64,000 bases of DNA, from assembly GCA_026706935.1 (NCBI GenBank), contig JAPOXV010000026.1:153721-217720 (forward strand), in the 5' to 3' direction. The notes under the pieces are model-generated. The model searched no databases. It was not told where the DNA came from and saw only the letters and a program-made list of their open reading frames with translations. The translations under genes were made by a program, and so were the position numbers. Source of the stretch: Gammaproteobacteria bacterium (GTDB taxonomy: Bacteria > Pseudomonadota > Gammaproteobacteria > Pseudomonadales > Azotimanducaceae). This document shows positions 8,994-18,461 of the stretch, in pieces (the first letter of the stretch is position 1; every line of letters starts with the position of its first letter).

Positions 8994-10202
8994 CTAGTTA
9001 CCTAAAACTCGCGCTAAATCCTCACACAGATCGTCTGGATGCTCTAACCCAACGGACACGCGAAACAAGCCGTCACCCGCAAACTCCCGATATCGAGCTG
9101 TTTGCTCTGAGGTTAACGAGAGACCAGTACTAAGCGCTTCCTCGGTAGGAACCCAATACATCAGACTTCGACTGTGGCCAAGCGAGACAGCAAAATGGAA
9201 TACCTCCAGTTCTTTAGCAAATCGATGCGCTGTTGCATCGCCATCCTTTGCTTGAAATGAAAGCATGCCAGAAAAGGTATCCATTTGCCTCTTCGCAAGA
9301 GCGTTTTGAGGGTGACTCGGTAACCCTGGATAGTTCACATGTAGTACGGCTGGATGACCTGCAAGGAATTCGGCCACCCGCATCGCTGAATCTGCGTGCA
9401 TACGCATACGCGCCGGTAACGTCGCTGCGCCTCTTGCGATCAACCAAGCGTTAAAAGGACTGATGATCCCACCGAGGTGGACCATAGCGTCGTTGCGGAG
9501 TACCTCGATACGTTCACGGCTTCCTAGTATCGCGCCTCCAATCGAGTCACCGTGTCCACCGATGTACTTCGTGAGCGAATGGATCACGTAATCCGCGCCT
9601 AGTGTGAGAGGTCGCGTCGCGACCGGTGTCGCGAACGTCGAGTCAACGATTAGGGGAATCCCGTGCGCATGTGCAACGTCAGCTACCGCCGCGATATCCG
9701 TCAAGCGTAGTGTGGGATTCGCGGGCGTTTCAACCCAAACCAACTTAGTGTTTGGTTGAAGCGCGTTGGCGACTAGCTGAACTTCACTTGTGTCGACTGG
9801 GGTCGACTGAATACCGTATTTCGGGAGGGTATCGCGTACGTACTCAGCGGTTCCCGGATAACACACGTCGCTGATAACCAGGTGATCACCCGATTCGAGA
9901 AGACCCAACAGAAGCGTCGTGGTCGCCGCCATACCCGATGCGAGCGCAATACAGTGCTCCGCCTCCTCTAGGCTCATGAGTTTCCTTTCGAGCATCTCAA
10001 TCGTGGGATTGCCCCAACGCGTATAGACGTAGGGACGATCTTCGTCGAACTCCTTGATCGAAAAGCCCGCGGGATCATCCGATACAAACGTAGATGACAT
10101 CACGATGTTCGGTGCTGATGCGCCCGTTAGCTCGTCTACTTGCTCGCCACCGTGGACGGCGCGTGTTTCTAAATGGTGATCCGAACGTGAACCTTTATGC
10201 AT
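8994..10202 (-). CDS. Cys/Met-metabolism PLP-dependent enzyme (cystathionine gamma-synthase / methionine gamma-lyase family)
   Basis: About 402 residues of the gamma-family trans-sulfuration enzymes. Visible marks include YTRWGNPTIEMLERKL, ALASGMAATTTLLL (phosphate binding), and VDSTFATPVATRPLTLGADYVIHSLTKYIGGHGD. The lysine of SLTK (Lys217 counted on the longest frame) should bind the cofactor. The family covers cystathionine synthases and lyases, methionine gamma-lyase and O-acetylhomoserine sulfhydrylase, and sequence alone does not separate them here. The longest frame starts with TTG at 10217; ATG at 10202 is preferred. It is convergent with the FGE gene and divergent from the mevalonate block. 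Confidence 0.88.
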   Translation of the reverse strand: MHKGSRSDHHLETRAVHGGEQVDELTGASAPNIVMSSTFVSDDPAGFSIKEFDEDRPYVYTRWGNPTIEMLERKLMSLEEAEHCIALASGMAATTTLLLGLLESGDHLVISDVCYPGTAEYVRDTLPKYGIQSTPVDTSEVQLVANALQPNTKLVWVETPANPTLRLTDIAAVADVAHAHGIPLIVDSTFATPVATRPLTLGADYVIHSLTKYIGGHGDSIGGAILGSRERIEVLRNDAMVHLGGIISPFNAWLIARGAATLPARMRMHADSAMRVAEFLAGHPAVLHVNYPGLPSHPQNALAKRQMDTFSGMLSFQAKDGDATAHRFAKELEVFHFAVSLGHSRSLMYWVPTEEALSTGLSLTSEQTARYREFAGDGLFRVSVGLEHPDDLCEDLARVLGN

Positions 10203-10343
10203 GGATAGTCCAGTCAAACAGGGTTAGCATCGATTTGAGCGTGCGATTGTGCACAACGATAAACAGTACAACTCGCGAAACCGGTTTTACAATGCGATGA
10301 CTCGTTTTACTACCGCAGATCGCGTCCGCGAACACGTTTTTCA

Positions 10344-11306
10344 GTGAATCCAATAACAGGTCATGCTCCTGGCAAACTCGTACTTTCAGGAGACTACATC
10401 GCGTTGCTAGATGCGCCAGCGCTTGTGTTGGCCGTGAACTGCTTAGCATCTGCGACACTAACAACCAAGTTAACCGGAGGTTGGTCCGTCCGATCGAATA
10501 TCACGCCCCCATTTCAATTAGAAAGTCTGACCGCCCTGTCGGATACTGTTGATCAGCAACTGCTCAAAACATTAATCGAAGCTCTCCCCGACACATCGAA
10601 ACTTCCAAAGCACGCCGAACTTGCGTTAGATACAAGCACTTTCTATGAGGGGAACGAAAAATTGGGCGTAGGCTCGAGCGCCGCCATCCTTGTCGCACTT
10701 GCCGAAGTACTAAGCCAAGTCACGAAAAATCCACTTTCAACTGAAAGTCTGATCGGACTCCATAATTCCTTGCACGGCAGAAACGGGAGTGGATTGGACA
10801 TCGTCGCAGCACGATTAGGTGGTCTATCTCGTTTTCAAAATGGTACAGGCGTCCGAGTGACCCTGCCAACCGGATTACATATGCGGTTCGTGTTCACGGG
10901 CACTAGCACGAGCACGGAGCCGATGCTTGCGAGATTTCGCGCTCTTATCGCGGCACGTCCCACTGACGAAATCACAAACTGGCAGAATTTAGCCAACGCA
11001 GTCGCTGAATCGCTTCATGATGTGGGTCTTTTCCTAAGTACCTTGGCGAAACTCAACGAATTCGTACTCGCTTTTGACCGAACGACTCAACTAGGTATCT
11101 ACGGAAAAGCCCACCGTACCGCCCTTGAGATTGCGGATGACGTTGGCGTACTGTACAAACCGTGCGGTGCAGGGGGTGGCGATACTGGTGTAGCGCTGAG
11201 TGACGATCGGAAGGCACTCGATGCTTTTGAACGAAACGTGAAACGTGAAGGTCTGACCTTGTTGAACTTGACTATCGAGAACCATGGCGCAACTGTCCAA
11301 CTCTAG
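10344..11306 (+). CDS. GHMP-family kinase, probable phosphomevalonate kinase
   Basis: 320 residues of the GHMP kinase superfamily. The N-terminal APGKLVLSGDYIALLDAPAL is the pattern of phosphomevalonate kinases, which phosphorylate mevalonate 5-phosphate with ATP. The glycine-rich ATP loop is KLGVGSSAAILVAL, followed by LHGRNGSGLDIVA and the C-terminal CGAGGGDTGVAL motif. It starts with GTG at 10344. Its 3' end overlaps the following HMGR-mevalonate kinase gene by 23 bases, implying coupled translation in the same pathway. The specific substrate is inferred from the N-terminal motif and the neighbours. A related mevalonate-phosphate kinase activity cannot be excluded. Confidence 0.82.
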   Translation: MNPITGHAPGKLVLSGDYIALLDAPALVLAVNCLASATLTTKLTGGWSVRSNITPPFQLESLTALSDTVDQQLLKTLIEALPDTSKLPKHAELALDTSTFYEGNEKLGVGSSAAILVALAEVLSQVTKNPLSTESLIGLHNSLHGRNGSGLDIVAARLGGLSRFQNGTGVRVTLPTGLHMRFVFTGTSTSTEPMLARFRALIAARPTDEITNWQNLANAVAESLHDVGLFLSTLAKLNEFVLAFDRTTQLGIYGKAHRTALEIADDVGVLYKPCGAGGGDTGVALSDDRKALDAFERNVKREGLTLLNLTIENHGATVQL

Positions 11307-13530
11307 GATTCCGGGGTTTTTCAAGCTTGATGTCCCTGCACGGATTCAGGCACTGCGTGAACGCGGGCTGTTGACTACTGCCGACGTGCAAGCGCTGGAG
11401 AGCGGCACACACACACTTCGCACACCGACCGCCGATCGGATGATCGAAAACGTAGTGGGTGTCATGGGCTTACCGCTCGGTCTAGGACTGAATTTCCTGA
11501 TCAACGGCAAGGACTACGTCGTGCCGTTAGTCGTCGAAGAACCGTCGATTGTGGCTGGATTGTCTGGAGCGGCACGTATCACGCGCCTATCGGGCGGCAT
11601 CGAAGTAGACACCACCGACCCCGTACTTATCGGGCAGGTTCAGATCGCAGACATTGAATTTGCGGACAACGCGAAGAAAACCCTACTGGAGAACCGCGAA
11701 GAGATTCTGAATCTCGCTAACAGCCTCCACCCCAAGATGGTGGCACGTGGCGGTGGCGCGGTCGACATCGAAGTACACATTCACCGCGATGTAGGTGAAT
11801 CGAAGGAGACGCTCCTCATTTTGCACCTACTCGTCGATACTCGTGACGCGATGGGTGCTAACGTCGTGAACAGCATGTGTGAAGGTATCGCGAGTCTGAT
11901 CGAGACCATTTCTGGCGGCACGGTGTTTTTAAGAATCCTCTCCAATTTCACCGATCGCGCCATGGTTACAGCCAAGCTTACGATTCCGGTCGAAAATCTG
12001 GCAACCGGTGACTATTCCGGGGAGCGAGTCCGAGACGGCATTGTTATCGCAAACGATTGGGCTCGGGTCGACATGTATCGAGCAGTTACCCACAACAAGG
12101 GCATCATGAACGGCATCGATGCAGTTGCACTTGCAACTGGCAACGATTTCCGCGCTATTGAAGCCGCCGCGCATGCCTTCGCTGCCGCGGATGGGCAATA
12201 CCGGGCGCTCACATCGTGGACTAAGTCCGAAAATGGCGCTTTGGAGGGTATCCTACACATGCCGATGAAAGTCGGTACTGTCGGCGGGTCTCTTGAGACA
12301 AATCCCACCGTTGCGATCAACCATCGGATATTAGGATCGCCAAACGCAGCAGAACTTGCTGGGATCATGGGAGCGGTCGGTCTCGCACAGAACTTCGCGG
12401 CTTTGCGTTCTTTGTCGACGGCAGGCATTCAGCAACACCATATGAACCTACACGCCCGAAGTGTTGCCTCTACTGCCAATGTTCCTGACGAGTACTTCAA
12501 CGAAGTCGTCGATGCCTTAATTGAAGAAGGCGACATCAAGGTATGGCGTGCCCAAGACATTTTGCGTCGTCTGCGCTCCACCAAAACGGAAGACGATACC
12601 GAGCACGCGCGTAGCGCGTCGTGTGGAAAAGTCATCTTGCTCGGTGAACACTCGGTTGTATACGGGCGGCCCGCACTGGCTCTGCCCTTACCGTTAGCTG
12701 TCGAAGCTCGGGTCGTACCTTCCGAAGAACCGATCTTGCTCATTCCGCGATGGGGTATTGAGCAGCAGATTCACACTACAGAAGCCAATCCGCAAGGACT
12801 GGTCGGTGTTCTGGCGATGCTCCTTCACCAACTTGGTCTGAACGAAAAATCCGTGGCTATCGAAGTCTTCCCGAACGTACCGCGCGCGATGGGTTTAGGT
12901 GGTTCTGCGGCAATTGCGGTTGCCGTCATTCGTGCACTAAGTGACTTTTTCGACCTAGCGTTAAGTTCCGAGCGTGTGAACGAACTCGCTTTCCAGTGCG
13001 AACGCTCGGCTCACGGAAATCCGTCCGGCGTCGATAACACAATCGCAACTTACGGCGAACCCTTGCTCTACAAACAGCCCGCAAATCCAAACGATCCGGC
13101 GCATGAAATCGTCAAACCCGCAAAACCCGTACCGCTTGTCGTCGGAATGTCGGGGAAAGAAAGCTTGACGGCGAATATGGTAGAGCAAGTTCGACAAGCT
13201 CACGTGCGACATAAAGTCACCTATGAGATGGTCTTCGACCAACTCGCTTCGATTACAGCAGATGGTGTAGAAGCGTTCATAGAAGGTGATTTCCCAAAAC
13301 TCGGCGAACTGATGAACATGGCTCATGGGTGTCTGAATGCCATCCAAATATCGACACCTGCGTTAGAAGAGCTCGTATTCCTTGCCCGAAATAACGGCGC
13401 GCTTGGCGCGAAAATTACCGGTGCTGGTGGTGGTGGAAGCGTTGTCGCACTTTGTCCCGATACGCAGGACGACGTCGCCAAGGCAATGGAAACAGCCGGC
13501 TACCAGACCCTTTCGTTCACAATAGAGTAA
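11284..13530 (+). CDS. HMG-CoA reductase (class II) fused to mevalonate kinase
   Basis: One open frame of 748 residues encodes two complete enzymes. Residues 1-~430 are class II HMG-CoA reductase, which reduces HMG-CoA to mevalonate. Landmarks are SRIPGFFKLD, the catalytic Glu in IENVVGVMGLPLG (Glu55), DAMGANVVN, Lys272 in HNKGIMNG, Asp288 in TGNDFRA and His385/386 in GIQQHHMNLHA. After a ~15-residue linker, residues ~446-748 are mevalonate kinase: GKVILLGEHSVVYGRPALA, the ATP loop MGLGGSAAIAVAV, NPSGVDNT (Asp584) and KITGAGGGGSVVAL. The fusion would channel mevalonate to its 5-phosphate. No stop or frame break separates the domains. The ATG at 11284 gives the normal class II N-terminus. The fusion is unusual; acetyl-CoA acetyltransferase-HMGR is the fusion best known in bacteria. 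Confidence 0.93.
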   Translation: MAQLSNSRIPGFFKLDVPARIQALRERGLLTTADVQALESGTHTLRTPTADRMIENVVGVMGLPLGLGLNFLINGKDYVVPLVVEEPSIVAGLSGAARITRLSGGIEVDTTDPVLIGQVQIADIEFADNAKKTLLENREEILNLANSLHPKMVARGGGAVDIEVHIHRDVGESKETLLILHLLVDTRDAMGANVVNSMCEGIASLIETISGGTVFLRILSNFTDRAMVTAKLTIPVENLATGDYSGERVRDGIVIANDWARVDMYRAVTHNKGIMNGIDAVALATGNDFRAIEAAAHAFAAADGQYRALTSWTKSENGALEGILHMPMKVGTVGGSLETNPTVAINHRILGSPNAAELAGIMGAVGLAQNFAALRSLSTAGIQQHHMNLHARSVASTANVPDEYFNEVVDALIEEGDIKVWRAQDILRRLRSTKTEDDTEHARSASCGKVILLGEHSVVYGRPALALPLPLAVEARVVPSEEPILLIPRWGIEQQIHTTEANPQGLVGVLAMLLHQLGLNEKSVAIEVFPNVPRAMGLGGSAAIAVAVIRALSDFFDLALSSERVNELAFQCERSAHGNPSGVDNTIATYGEPLLYKQPANPNDPAHEIVKPAKPVPLVVGMSGKESLTANMVEQVRQAHVRHKVTYEMVFDQLASITADGVEAFIEGDFPKLGELMNMAHGCLNAIQISTPALEELVFLARNNGALGAKITGAGGGGSVVALCPDTQDDVAKAMETAGYQTLSFTIE

Positions 13531-13535
13531 AACAC

Positions 13536-14309
13536 ATGCGCATCGCGACGTGGAACATCAATGGCGTCCGCGCTCGAATCGACTATGTCAAGATTTGGTT
13601 GGAATCACGACAGCCCGATCTTGTTGGATTTCAGGAGATCAAAGCGACAGAGGAGAACTTTCCGGCTGAGGCGTTCGAAGAACTCGGGTATCACGTTCAT
13701 GTCCACGGTCAGAAGAGCTGGAATGGCGTCGCATTTGCTGCCAAGGCTGATGTTGAGGTCACACAGCTCGGTTTACCCGGTCGCGAAGAGAACGGTGCGC
13801 GATTGATCGCGGGTGACTTCGGTGATTTGAACTACGCGTGTGTGTACTGTCCAAACGGAAAGAACATCGACCACGCCGATTTTCAGATGAAACTTGAGTG
13901 GTTTGGTGCTTTAGGTGATTTCTGCGAAGCGCAGCTCGCTGGTGGCAAGGATTTTCTGATCGGTGGCGACTACAACATCTGTGCAACAGCTGCAGACTCG
14001 CACCACGGGGCAGATGGCGATGGTGAGATCTTCCATACCGTCGAAGAGCGAGAGGTTCTGACGCGTTTGTTCGATTTAGGTCTCACGGATCTTTTCCGGA
14101 ACAAATATCCCAATTCGGATGCGTTTTCATGGTGGGACTATCGTGCCGGAGCATTCCAACGAAATCACGGCTTGCGCATCGACCTACTTCTCGGTACCCA
14201 AGGCATCGTCGAACGTACCAACGAGGTCGTCATCGATCGTGATTTCAGGAAAAAACAGGAAGGCTTGACAGCATCGGATCACGCCCCAGTCTATGTCGAT
14301 CTCGAGTAG
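13536..14309 (+). CDS. xthA: exodeoxyribonuclease III
   Basis: 257 residues of the EEP nuclease family, acting in base-excision repair as an AP endonuclease and 3'-5' exonuclease. Diagnostic features are MRIATWNINGVRAR, the metal-binding Glu34 in QEIKA, the GGDYNI segment, and the C-terminal SDHAPVYVDLE with the catalytic Asp-His pair. The ATG at 13536, five bases after the fusion-gene stop, gives the standard N-terminus. The longer frame from 13452 runs back into the fusion gene and is unlikely. It is probably in one transcript with the mevalonate genes, although functionally unrelated. Confidence 0.93.
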   Translation: MRIATWNINGVRARIDYVKIWLESRQPDLVGFQEIKATEENFPAEAFEELGYHVHVHGQKSWNGVAFAAKADVEVTQLGLPGREENGARLIAGDFGDLNYACVYCPNGKNIDHADFQMKLEWFGALGDFCEAQLAGGKDFLIGGDYNICATAADSHHGADGDGEIFHTVEEREVLTRLFDLGLTDLFRNKYPNSDAFSWWDYRAGAFQRNHGLRIDLLLGTQGIVERTNEVVIDRDFRKKQEGLTASDHAPVYVDLE

Positions 14310-14316
14310 TTAAGCA

Positions 14317-15150
14317 ATGCAAGCAGACGAGTTACTAATTTCGGCATCCGAACTAGCCAGTCGGATCGGTGAAAACCAGCTGCGTGTCATTGACTGTCGC
14401 TGGTCGTTGGTCGAACCGCCACTCGGCAGAACCCAGTTCAACGAAGGTCACATAGCGACCGCTCAATACATGCCTCTAGAGCCCGCACTAAGTGACCCCG
14501 CAGGTTCCCGCGGTCGACATCCATTGCCGGACATGCAGCACTTTTCCGAGACCTTGGGAAGGTACGGAATCAACAACGAATGTTCGATCGTCGCGTACGA
14601 CGATGGAGCTTGTACATTTTCCTGTCGATTCTGGTGGATGATGCGATGGGTCGGCCACACCGATGTTCGCGTACTCGACGGTGGACTGCACCAGTGGCTC
14701 GATCATGGCTTCGAGACTACGACCGAAGTAGTGCAACCTGAGCCATGTATATTTGAAACTCATCCCTCCCTTACAAGAACTTGCGGACCCGACGATCTTT
14801 TAGCTGGCGAGCACAAAATGATTGACGCACGGTCACGCGATCGATTCATGGGGCAGAATGAGACGATCGACCATACAGCAGGGCACATCCCGGGTGCGAC
14901 CTGCTACCCGTTCGATGAGAATCTACAAAGCGACAAACGATTCAAACGCAACCCTGACCGATTCGAGGAATTCGATCGGAGCGATTCCATCGTCTGCTAC
15001 TGTGGTTCCGGCGTTTCCGCGACGCACAACATCATGGCGTTACTGCTTGCCGGTTATCCTGAGCCGATTCTGTATCCAGGTTCATGGAGCGAGTGGATTG
15101 AGGATCCTAGTCGACCCATCGGACTGACAGACAATTCAGCCAGCAGCTAA
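14317..15150 (+). CDS. sseA: two-domain sulfurtransferase (3-mercaptopyruvate sulfurtransferase type)
   Basis: 277 residues forming two rhodanese domains. The N-terminal domain is the inactive one (VIDCRWSL..., GHIATAQYMPL...). The C-terminal domain bears the active loop CYCGSGVSA with Cys229. A CGSGV(T/S)A loop is typical of 3-mercaptopyruvate sulfurtransferases, whereas thiosulfate-preferring enzymes usually have CRKGVTA, so SseA-like activity is favoured. The start lies seven bases after xthA, so it is likely co-transcribed. It converges with the decarboxylase gene 20 bases downstream. The symbol is assigned by motif and architecture. Confidence 0.85.
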   Translation: MQADELLISASELASRIGENQLRVIDCRWSLVEPPLGRTQFNEGHIATAQYMPLEPALSDPAGSRGRHPLPDMQHFSETLGRYGINNECSIVAYDDGACTFSCRFWWMMRWVGHTDVRVLDGGLHQWLDHGFETTTEVVQPEPCIFETHPSLTRTCGPDDLLAGEHKMIDARSRDRFMGQNETIDHTAGHIPGATCYPFDENLQSDKRFKRNPDRFEEFDRSDSIVCYCGSGVSATHNIMALLLAGYPEPILYPGSWSEWIEDPSRPIGLTDNSASS

Positions 15151-15170
15151 TCTACGTCATCCGCCAAGGA

Positions 15171-16118
15171 CTAGCGAACAATCCCAGCGGGACCACCGAT
15201 GCTACTAACTAGCACTGAATGGACGCCGTCAACCTGACGTAACTGATCGCTCACGTTCATCGCGTCACCCTTTTGACAGATTGCCTTCAGGTGCGATCCC
15301 GCGTCGATCGTGTAGAAAACCTTAATACCGGCCTCACGCATGCATGTGACCGTTTCTATACAGTTCAATGTCGCCGCGTTCCAATAAATCAGTGCTGGTT
15401 CCGTACTCAGCATGAGCGCATGCATCTGTCTGCAGCTCCCTTCCGCGATCCTAACAAGCGCTTCGAAATCCTTGCTCCGTGTGGCAACGAGCGCTAGCTC
15501 ATAGGCTTCCACGGTTGCACGCAGCCACCCGTCATAGAACGGTGAGGTATCCCGCGAAGCGGTCATACCCGCGGTCGAACCCGTCGTCTTGGCACGATCC
15601 GACGTGATGGCAATCACAATTGACAGGTCCCATTCGTTTTCACCTAACACCTGAGATACGGTGCATAGCGTTTTCTCTGGTTCAAGCGCCACAAAGCCCC
15701 CATGCAATGATCGAGCAGCGGAGCCTGAACCTCGTCGAGCCCATTCACATTGTTCCTGCAAGGACAGACGAAGATCAAATGCACTTGAAATAGCGACCGT
15801 AAGCGCTGCAAATCCGGACGCCGACGATGCAAGTCCGCTGTTCGCGGGAAAGTCACTGGACGACTCAACATGTAGAGGAGGTAGATCGTACTGCTTGCGA
15901 AGGAGCTCAAGCCATCGCTCAAGCTTCACATCGGTTACGCGCTCACCATCAAGTACCACGACTTCAGAAGCCGATTCTTCGATGTGCGAGGTCGTCCGCA
16001 AATCACCTAACGTTATCGCCAGCGAAGGTGTCGCCGGGATATTCAGCTCGTCGTTGCTCTTCCCCCAATACTTAACGAGCGCGATATTGGGGTGCGCGTA
16101 GGCAGTTGCTGCCTGCAC
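15171..16118 (-). CDS. mvaD: diphosphomevalonate decarboxylase
   Basis: 315 residues. The enzyme makes isopentenyl diphosphate from mevalonate 5-diphosphate with ATP. Family marks are AYAHPNIALVKYWGKSNDELNIPATPSLAITL at the N-terminus, PANSGLASSASGFAALTVA, RRGSGSAARSLHGGFVALE and the late TIDAGSHLKAIC with the conserved Asp-Ala-Gly. All are intact. The GTG start shares its G with the TAG stop of the upstream amidase gene (TAGTG), so the two are translationally linked. Together with the two genes at 10344-13530 it gives HMGR, MK, PMK-like and MPD steps within 6 kb. HMG-CoA synthase and IPP isomerase are not in the window. Confidence 0.93.
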   Translation of the reverse strand: MQAATAYAHPNIALVKYWGKSNDELNIPATPSLAITLGDLRTTSHIEESASEVVVLDGERVTDVKLERWLELLRKQYDLPPLHVESSSDFPANSGLASSASGFAALTVAISSAFDLRLSLQEQCEWARRGSGSAARSLHGGFVALEPEKTLCTVSQVLGENEWDLSIVIAITSDRAKTTGSTAGMTASRDTSPFYDGWLRATVEAYELALVATRSKDFEALVRIAEGSCRQMHALMLSTEPALIYWNAATLNCIETVTCMREAGIKVFYTIDAGSHLKAICQKGDAMNVSDQLRQVDGVHSVLVSSIGGPAGIVR

Positions 16119-17563
16119 TAGTACCCGGCTGGTGGTGTAAAAGTAAAGCCTTGCTTTTCGAGCAGACGCGCCACACCTAGAGTCGTCAAATCGCCGTACT
16201 CTGGTCCGACAACCTGGACACCGATTGGTAAGCCTTCATCGTCTAGACCTGTCGGGACGATCGTCGACGGCAGATACGCATTGGTCGGTAATCCAGCCCA
16301 AAAGACTTGCAAGAAATACGCTTGTTGTTGACCGTTTACGGTAATCGTCCGTTCTCCGAATGGCCGATGGTCGTGTGGAAACGCCGAGCGTGCCATGATC
16401 GGCATCAGCACGATGTCGTAATCTTCGAAGAACTTATGCCACGCCCATCGGATGTGGGTGCGTTTTTCGTTGTTACCGATCCATTCACGGAAGCGCGCAA
16501 CCTGCGAACGGCGTACGACTGCATCGAGGCTTTCGTCATCGGGATCCAGGGAGTTCGCAGCTTCTAGATTACGCTGATACTGCTCTTCCGGTACCCGGCA
16601 AGCCATCGTTGCAGACAGCAAGGATTGGTAGGTGAAGTGCGTATGTTGCGAAGTGAAATCGGGGCGTGCATCGTAATCGAGTTGAGCACCTTCAGATTGC
16701 AGCGCTTCGGCCACCATGTCAACTCGAGCGGATACCGAGTTATCGACCGGCGCCATTTCATCGTCTCGCCACACCGCTACCTTCAATTCGCTAGGTTCCT
16801 TTTCAAATTCCGGCAGCTCTAACTTCAGACCACGAGATTCAATTTCGTTGGGTCCTGCCATCACGCGGGTTGCGATTTCAACATCTTCTGCGCCACGTCC
16901 TAGTGGACCGATCACCGATAGATCGGAAGGACTCAAGATCCCAGGCGTTGCATGTCCTCTTGGTGGCAGCATGTTCCAGGTTGGTTTATGTCCAAATACG
17001 CCACAGAAGTGTGCTGGATTTCGAATCGAACCGCCAATATCTGAGCCGCTATCGATCCCCGTCATTCCCGCTGCTAAGGTTGCAGCTGAGCCTCCCGACG
17101 AACCGCCGGGAATCCTAGTGACATCGTACGGATTGTTGGTTGTACCGTAAATCTCGTTGTAGCTCTGAAAGTCCGAAAGCATTAAGGGTACATTGGTCTT
17201 ACCAAAGATCACGGCGCCTGCGGCTCGCAGTCGTTGTACCGACAGTGCGTCGTGGCTCGCGATGTTGTCCTTCAGGTACGGAGCGCCCCAAGTCGACGGA
17301 GTACCTTTCACGTCATATGACTCCTTGATGGTCATCGGCACGCCGTGTAAAGGACCTGAAATCTCGCCTGCTGCGATCGCGGCGTCTGCACGTTTGGCGT
17401 CTTCCATCGCTTCATCGCGGATCTCCCAAATGATCGCGTTCAATGGACCGTTGAACTTATCGACACGGTCAAAGTAGTAACTTAAAAGCTCAACGCTGGA
17501 AATCTCTTTAGCTCGTAGACGTTGGGCTAGCGATGCAGCACTTTCAAACGCGAATTCAGTCAT
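16118..17563 (-). CDS. amidase-signature family hydrolase
   Basis: 481 residues with the complete amidase signature: the catalytic Lys in GVPMTIKESYD, the Ser in GGSSGGSAATLAAG, and the nucleophilic Ser in SDIGGSIRNPAHFCGVFGHKPT. Such enzymes cleave C-N bonds of amides, carbamates or acylated amino compounds. The length is standard. The GatA role is unlikely because there is no gatB/gatC nearby and the C-terminal half differs from GatA. A run of AGGAG-like bases lies upstream of the ATG at 17563. Its stop overlaps the mvaD start, although no metabolic link between them is obvious. Confidence 0.88.
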   Translation of the reverse strand: MTEFAFESAASLAQRLRAKEISSVELLSYYFDRVDKFNGPLNAIIWEIRDEAMEDAKRADAAIAAGEISGPLHGVPMTIKESYDVKGTPSTWGAPYLKDNIASHDALSVQRLRAAGAVIFGKTNVPLMLSDFQSYNEIYGTTNNPYDVTRIPGGSSGGSAATLAAGMTGIDSGSDIGGSIRNPAHFCGVFGHKPTWNMLPPRGHATPGILSPSDLSVIGPLGRGAEDVEIATRVMAGPNEIESRGLKLELPEFEKEPSELKVAVWRDDEMAPVDNSVSARVDMVAEALQSEGAQLDYDARPDFTSQHTHFTYQSLLSATMACRVPEEQYQRNLEAANSLDPDDESLDAVVRRSQVARFREWIGNNEKRTHIRWAWHKFFEDYDIVLMPIMARSAFPHDHRPFGERTITVNGQQQAYFLQVFWAGLPTNAYLPSTIVPTGLDDEGLPIGVQVVGPEYGDLTTLGVARLLEKQGFTFTPPAGY

Positions 17564-17620
17564 GGAAGGCTCCTTAAGCGAACGCCGAATGATATTTTTC
17601 GTTGTAGAGTTTCTTGGAGT

Positions 17621-18418
17621 TCAGTCGCCGTTTATTTGCTCAAGCGCCTGGTCGTGAATGCTCTGATTCGCAGATGCGACGACGTATCCGTCTGACAAGT
17701 CATCTCCTCCTTGCCAGTTGGTCAGTACGCCACCCGCGCCACGTACGACCGGCACCAGCGGCAGGATATCCCACGGCTTGAGGACGTTCTCAACCACGAG
17801 ATCTAGTTGCCCAAGCGCGACCATTGCGTACTGGTAACAGTCGGTACCGTATCGAACCAGTCGAACACTACTCTCGATTCGCTCGAGTACACGTTGATCT
17901 CCCCATTTCTTGAACAAACGTGGATCAGTCGTCGCGAATGTCGCGTCACCAAGATTCTGTGTCTCCCTTGTGCGCATCGCGGTTGAATTCCCGTCTCGGA
18001 TGTAGCTCGCGTTTCGCCCATCTCCAACGAATACCTCGCCCAGAAATGGTTGAACCATCACACCTAGAAAAGGCTCGTCGTTGTGTAACAACCCGAGTAG
18101 CACGCCCCAGTGCACAAAGCCACTGATAAACGCGCGCGTACCATCGATCGGATCGATCAACCAAGTCCACTCACTTGATCCGACGTCGTCAAATTCTTCG
18201 CCACGGATCGCATGATCCGGGAATTGCGCTTGGATATATTCGCGGATGACCTTTTCGCACGCTTTGTCCGCGGCAGTGACCGGGTCAAATCCAGTACCTG
18301 CTGCCTTGTTCTCAACCCCAATTGGATGCCGAAACCACTTCAGTGTCTCACGACCGCCAGCGGTCGCCGCAGCGATGGCCGTTTCTCGAAGTGACTCTGG
18401 CGTTGCGGTTGAGGTCAT
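17621..18418 (-). CDS. inositol-monophosphatase-family phosphatase, histidinol-phosphatase (HisN) type
   Basis: About 265 residues of the Mg2+-dependent, lithium-sensitive phosphatase family. Metal-binding motifs are GEEFDD, the signature WLIDPIDGTRAFISG, and KPWDILPLVPVVRGAGG. The DPIDGTRAF wording and overall length match HisN-like histidinol phosphatases more than inositol or 3'(2'),5'-bisphosphate nucleotidases, but other sugar phosphates are possible. The longest frame starts with TTG at 18430; the ATG at 18418 is preferred. It sits 57 bases upstream of the amidase gene in the same direction. Confidence 0.82.
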   Translation of the reverse strand: MTSTATPESLRETAIAAATAGGRETLKWFRHPIGVENKAAGTGFDPVTAADKACEKVIREYIQAQFPDHAIRGEEFDDVGSSEWTWLIDPIDGTRAFISGFVHWGVLLGLLHNDEPFLGVMVQPFLGEVFVGDGRNASYIRDGNSTAMRTRETQNLGDATFATTDPRLFKKWGDQRVLERIESSVRLVRYGTDCYQYAMVALGQLDLVVENVLKPWDILPLVPVVRGAGGVLTNWQGGDDLSDGYVVASANQSIHDQALEQINGD

Positions 18419-18461
18419 GTCAAAACTCAATATACGAACTAACTACAAGCACGACATAAAA

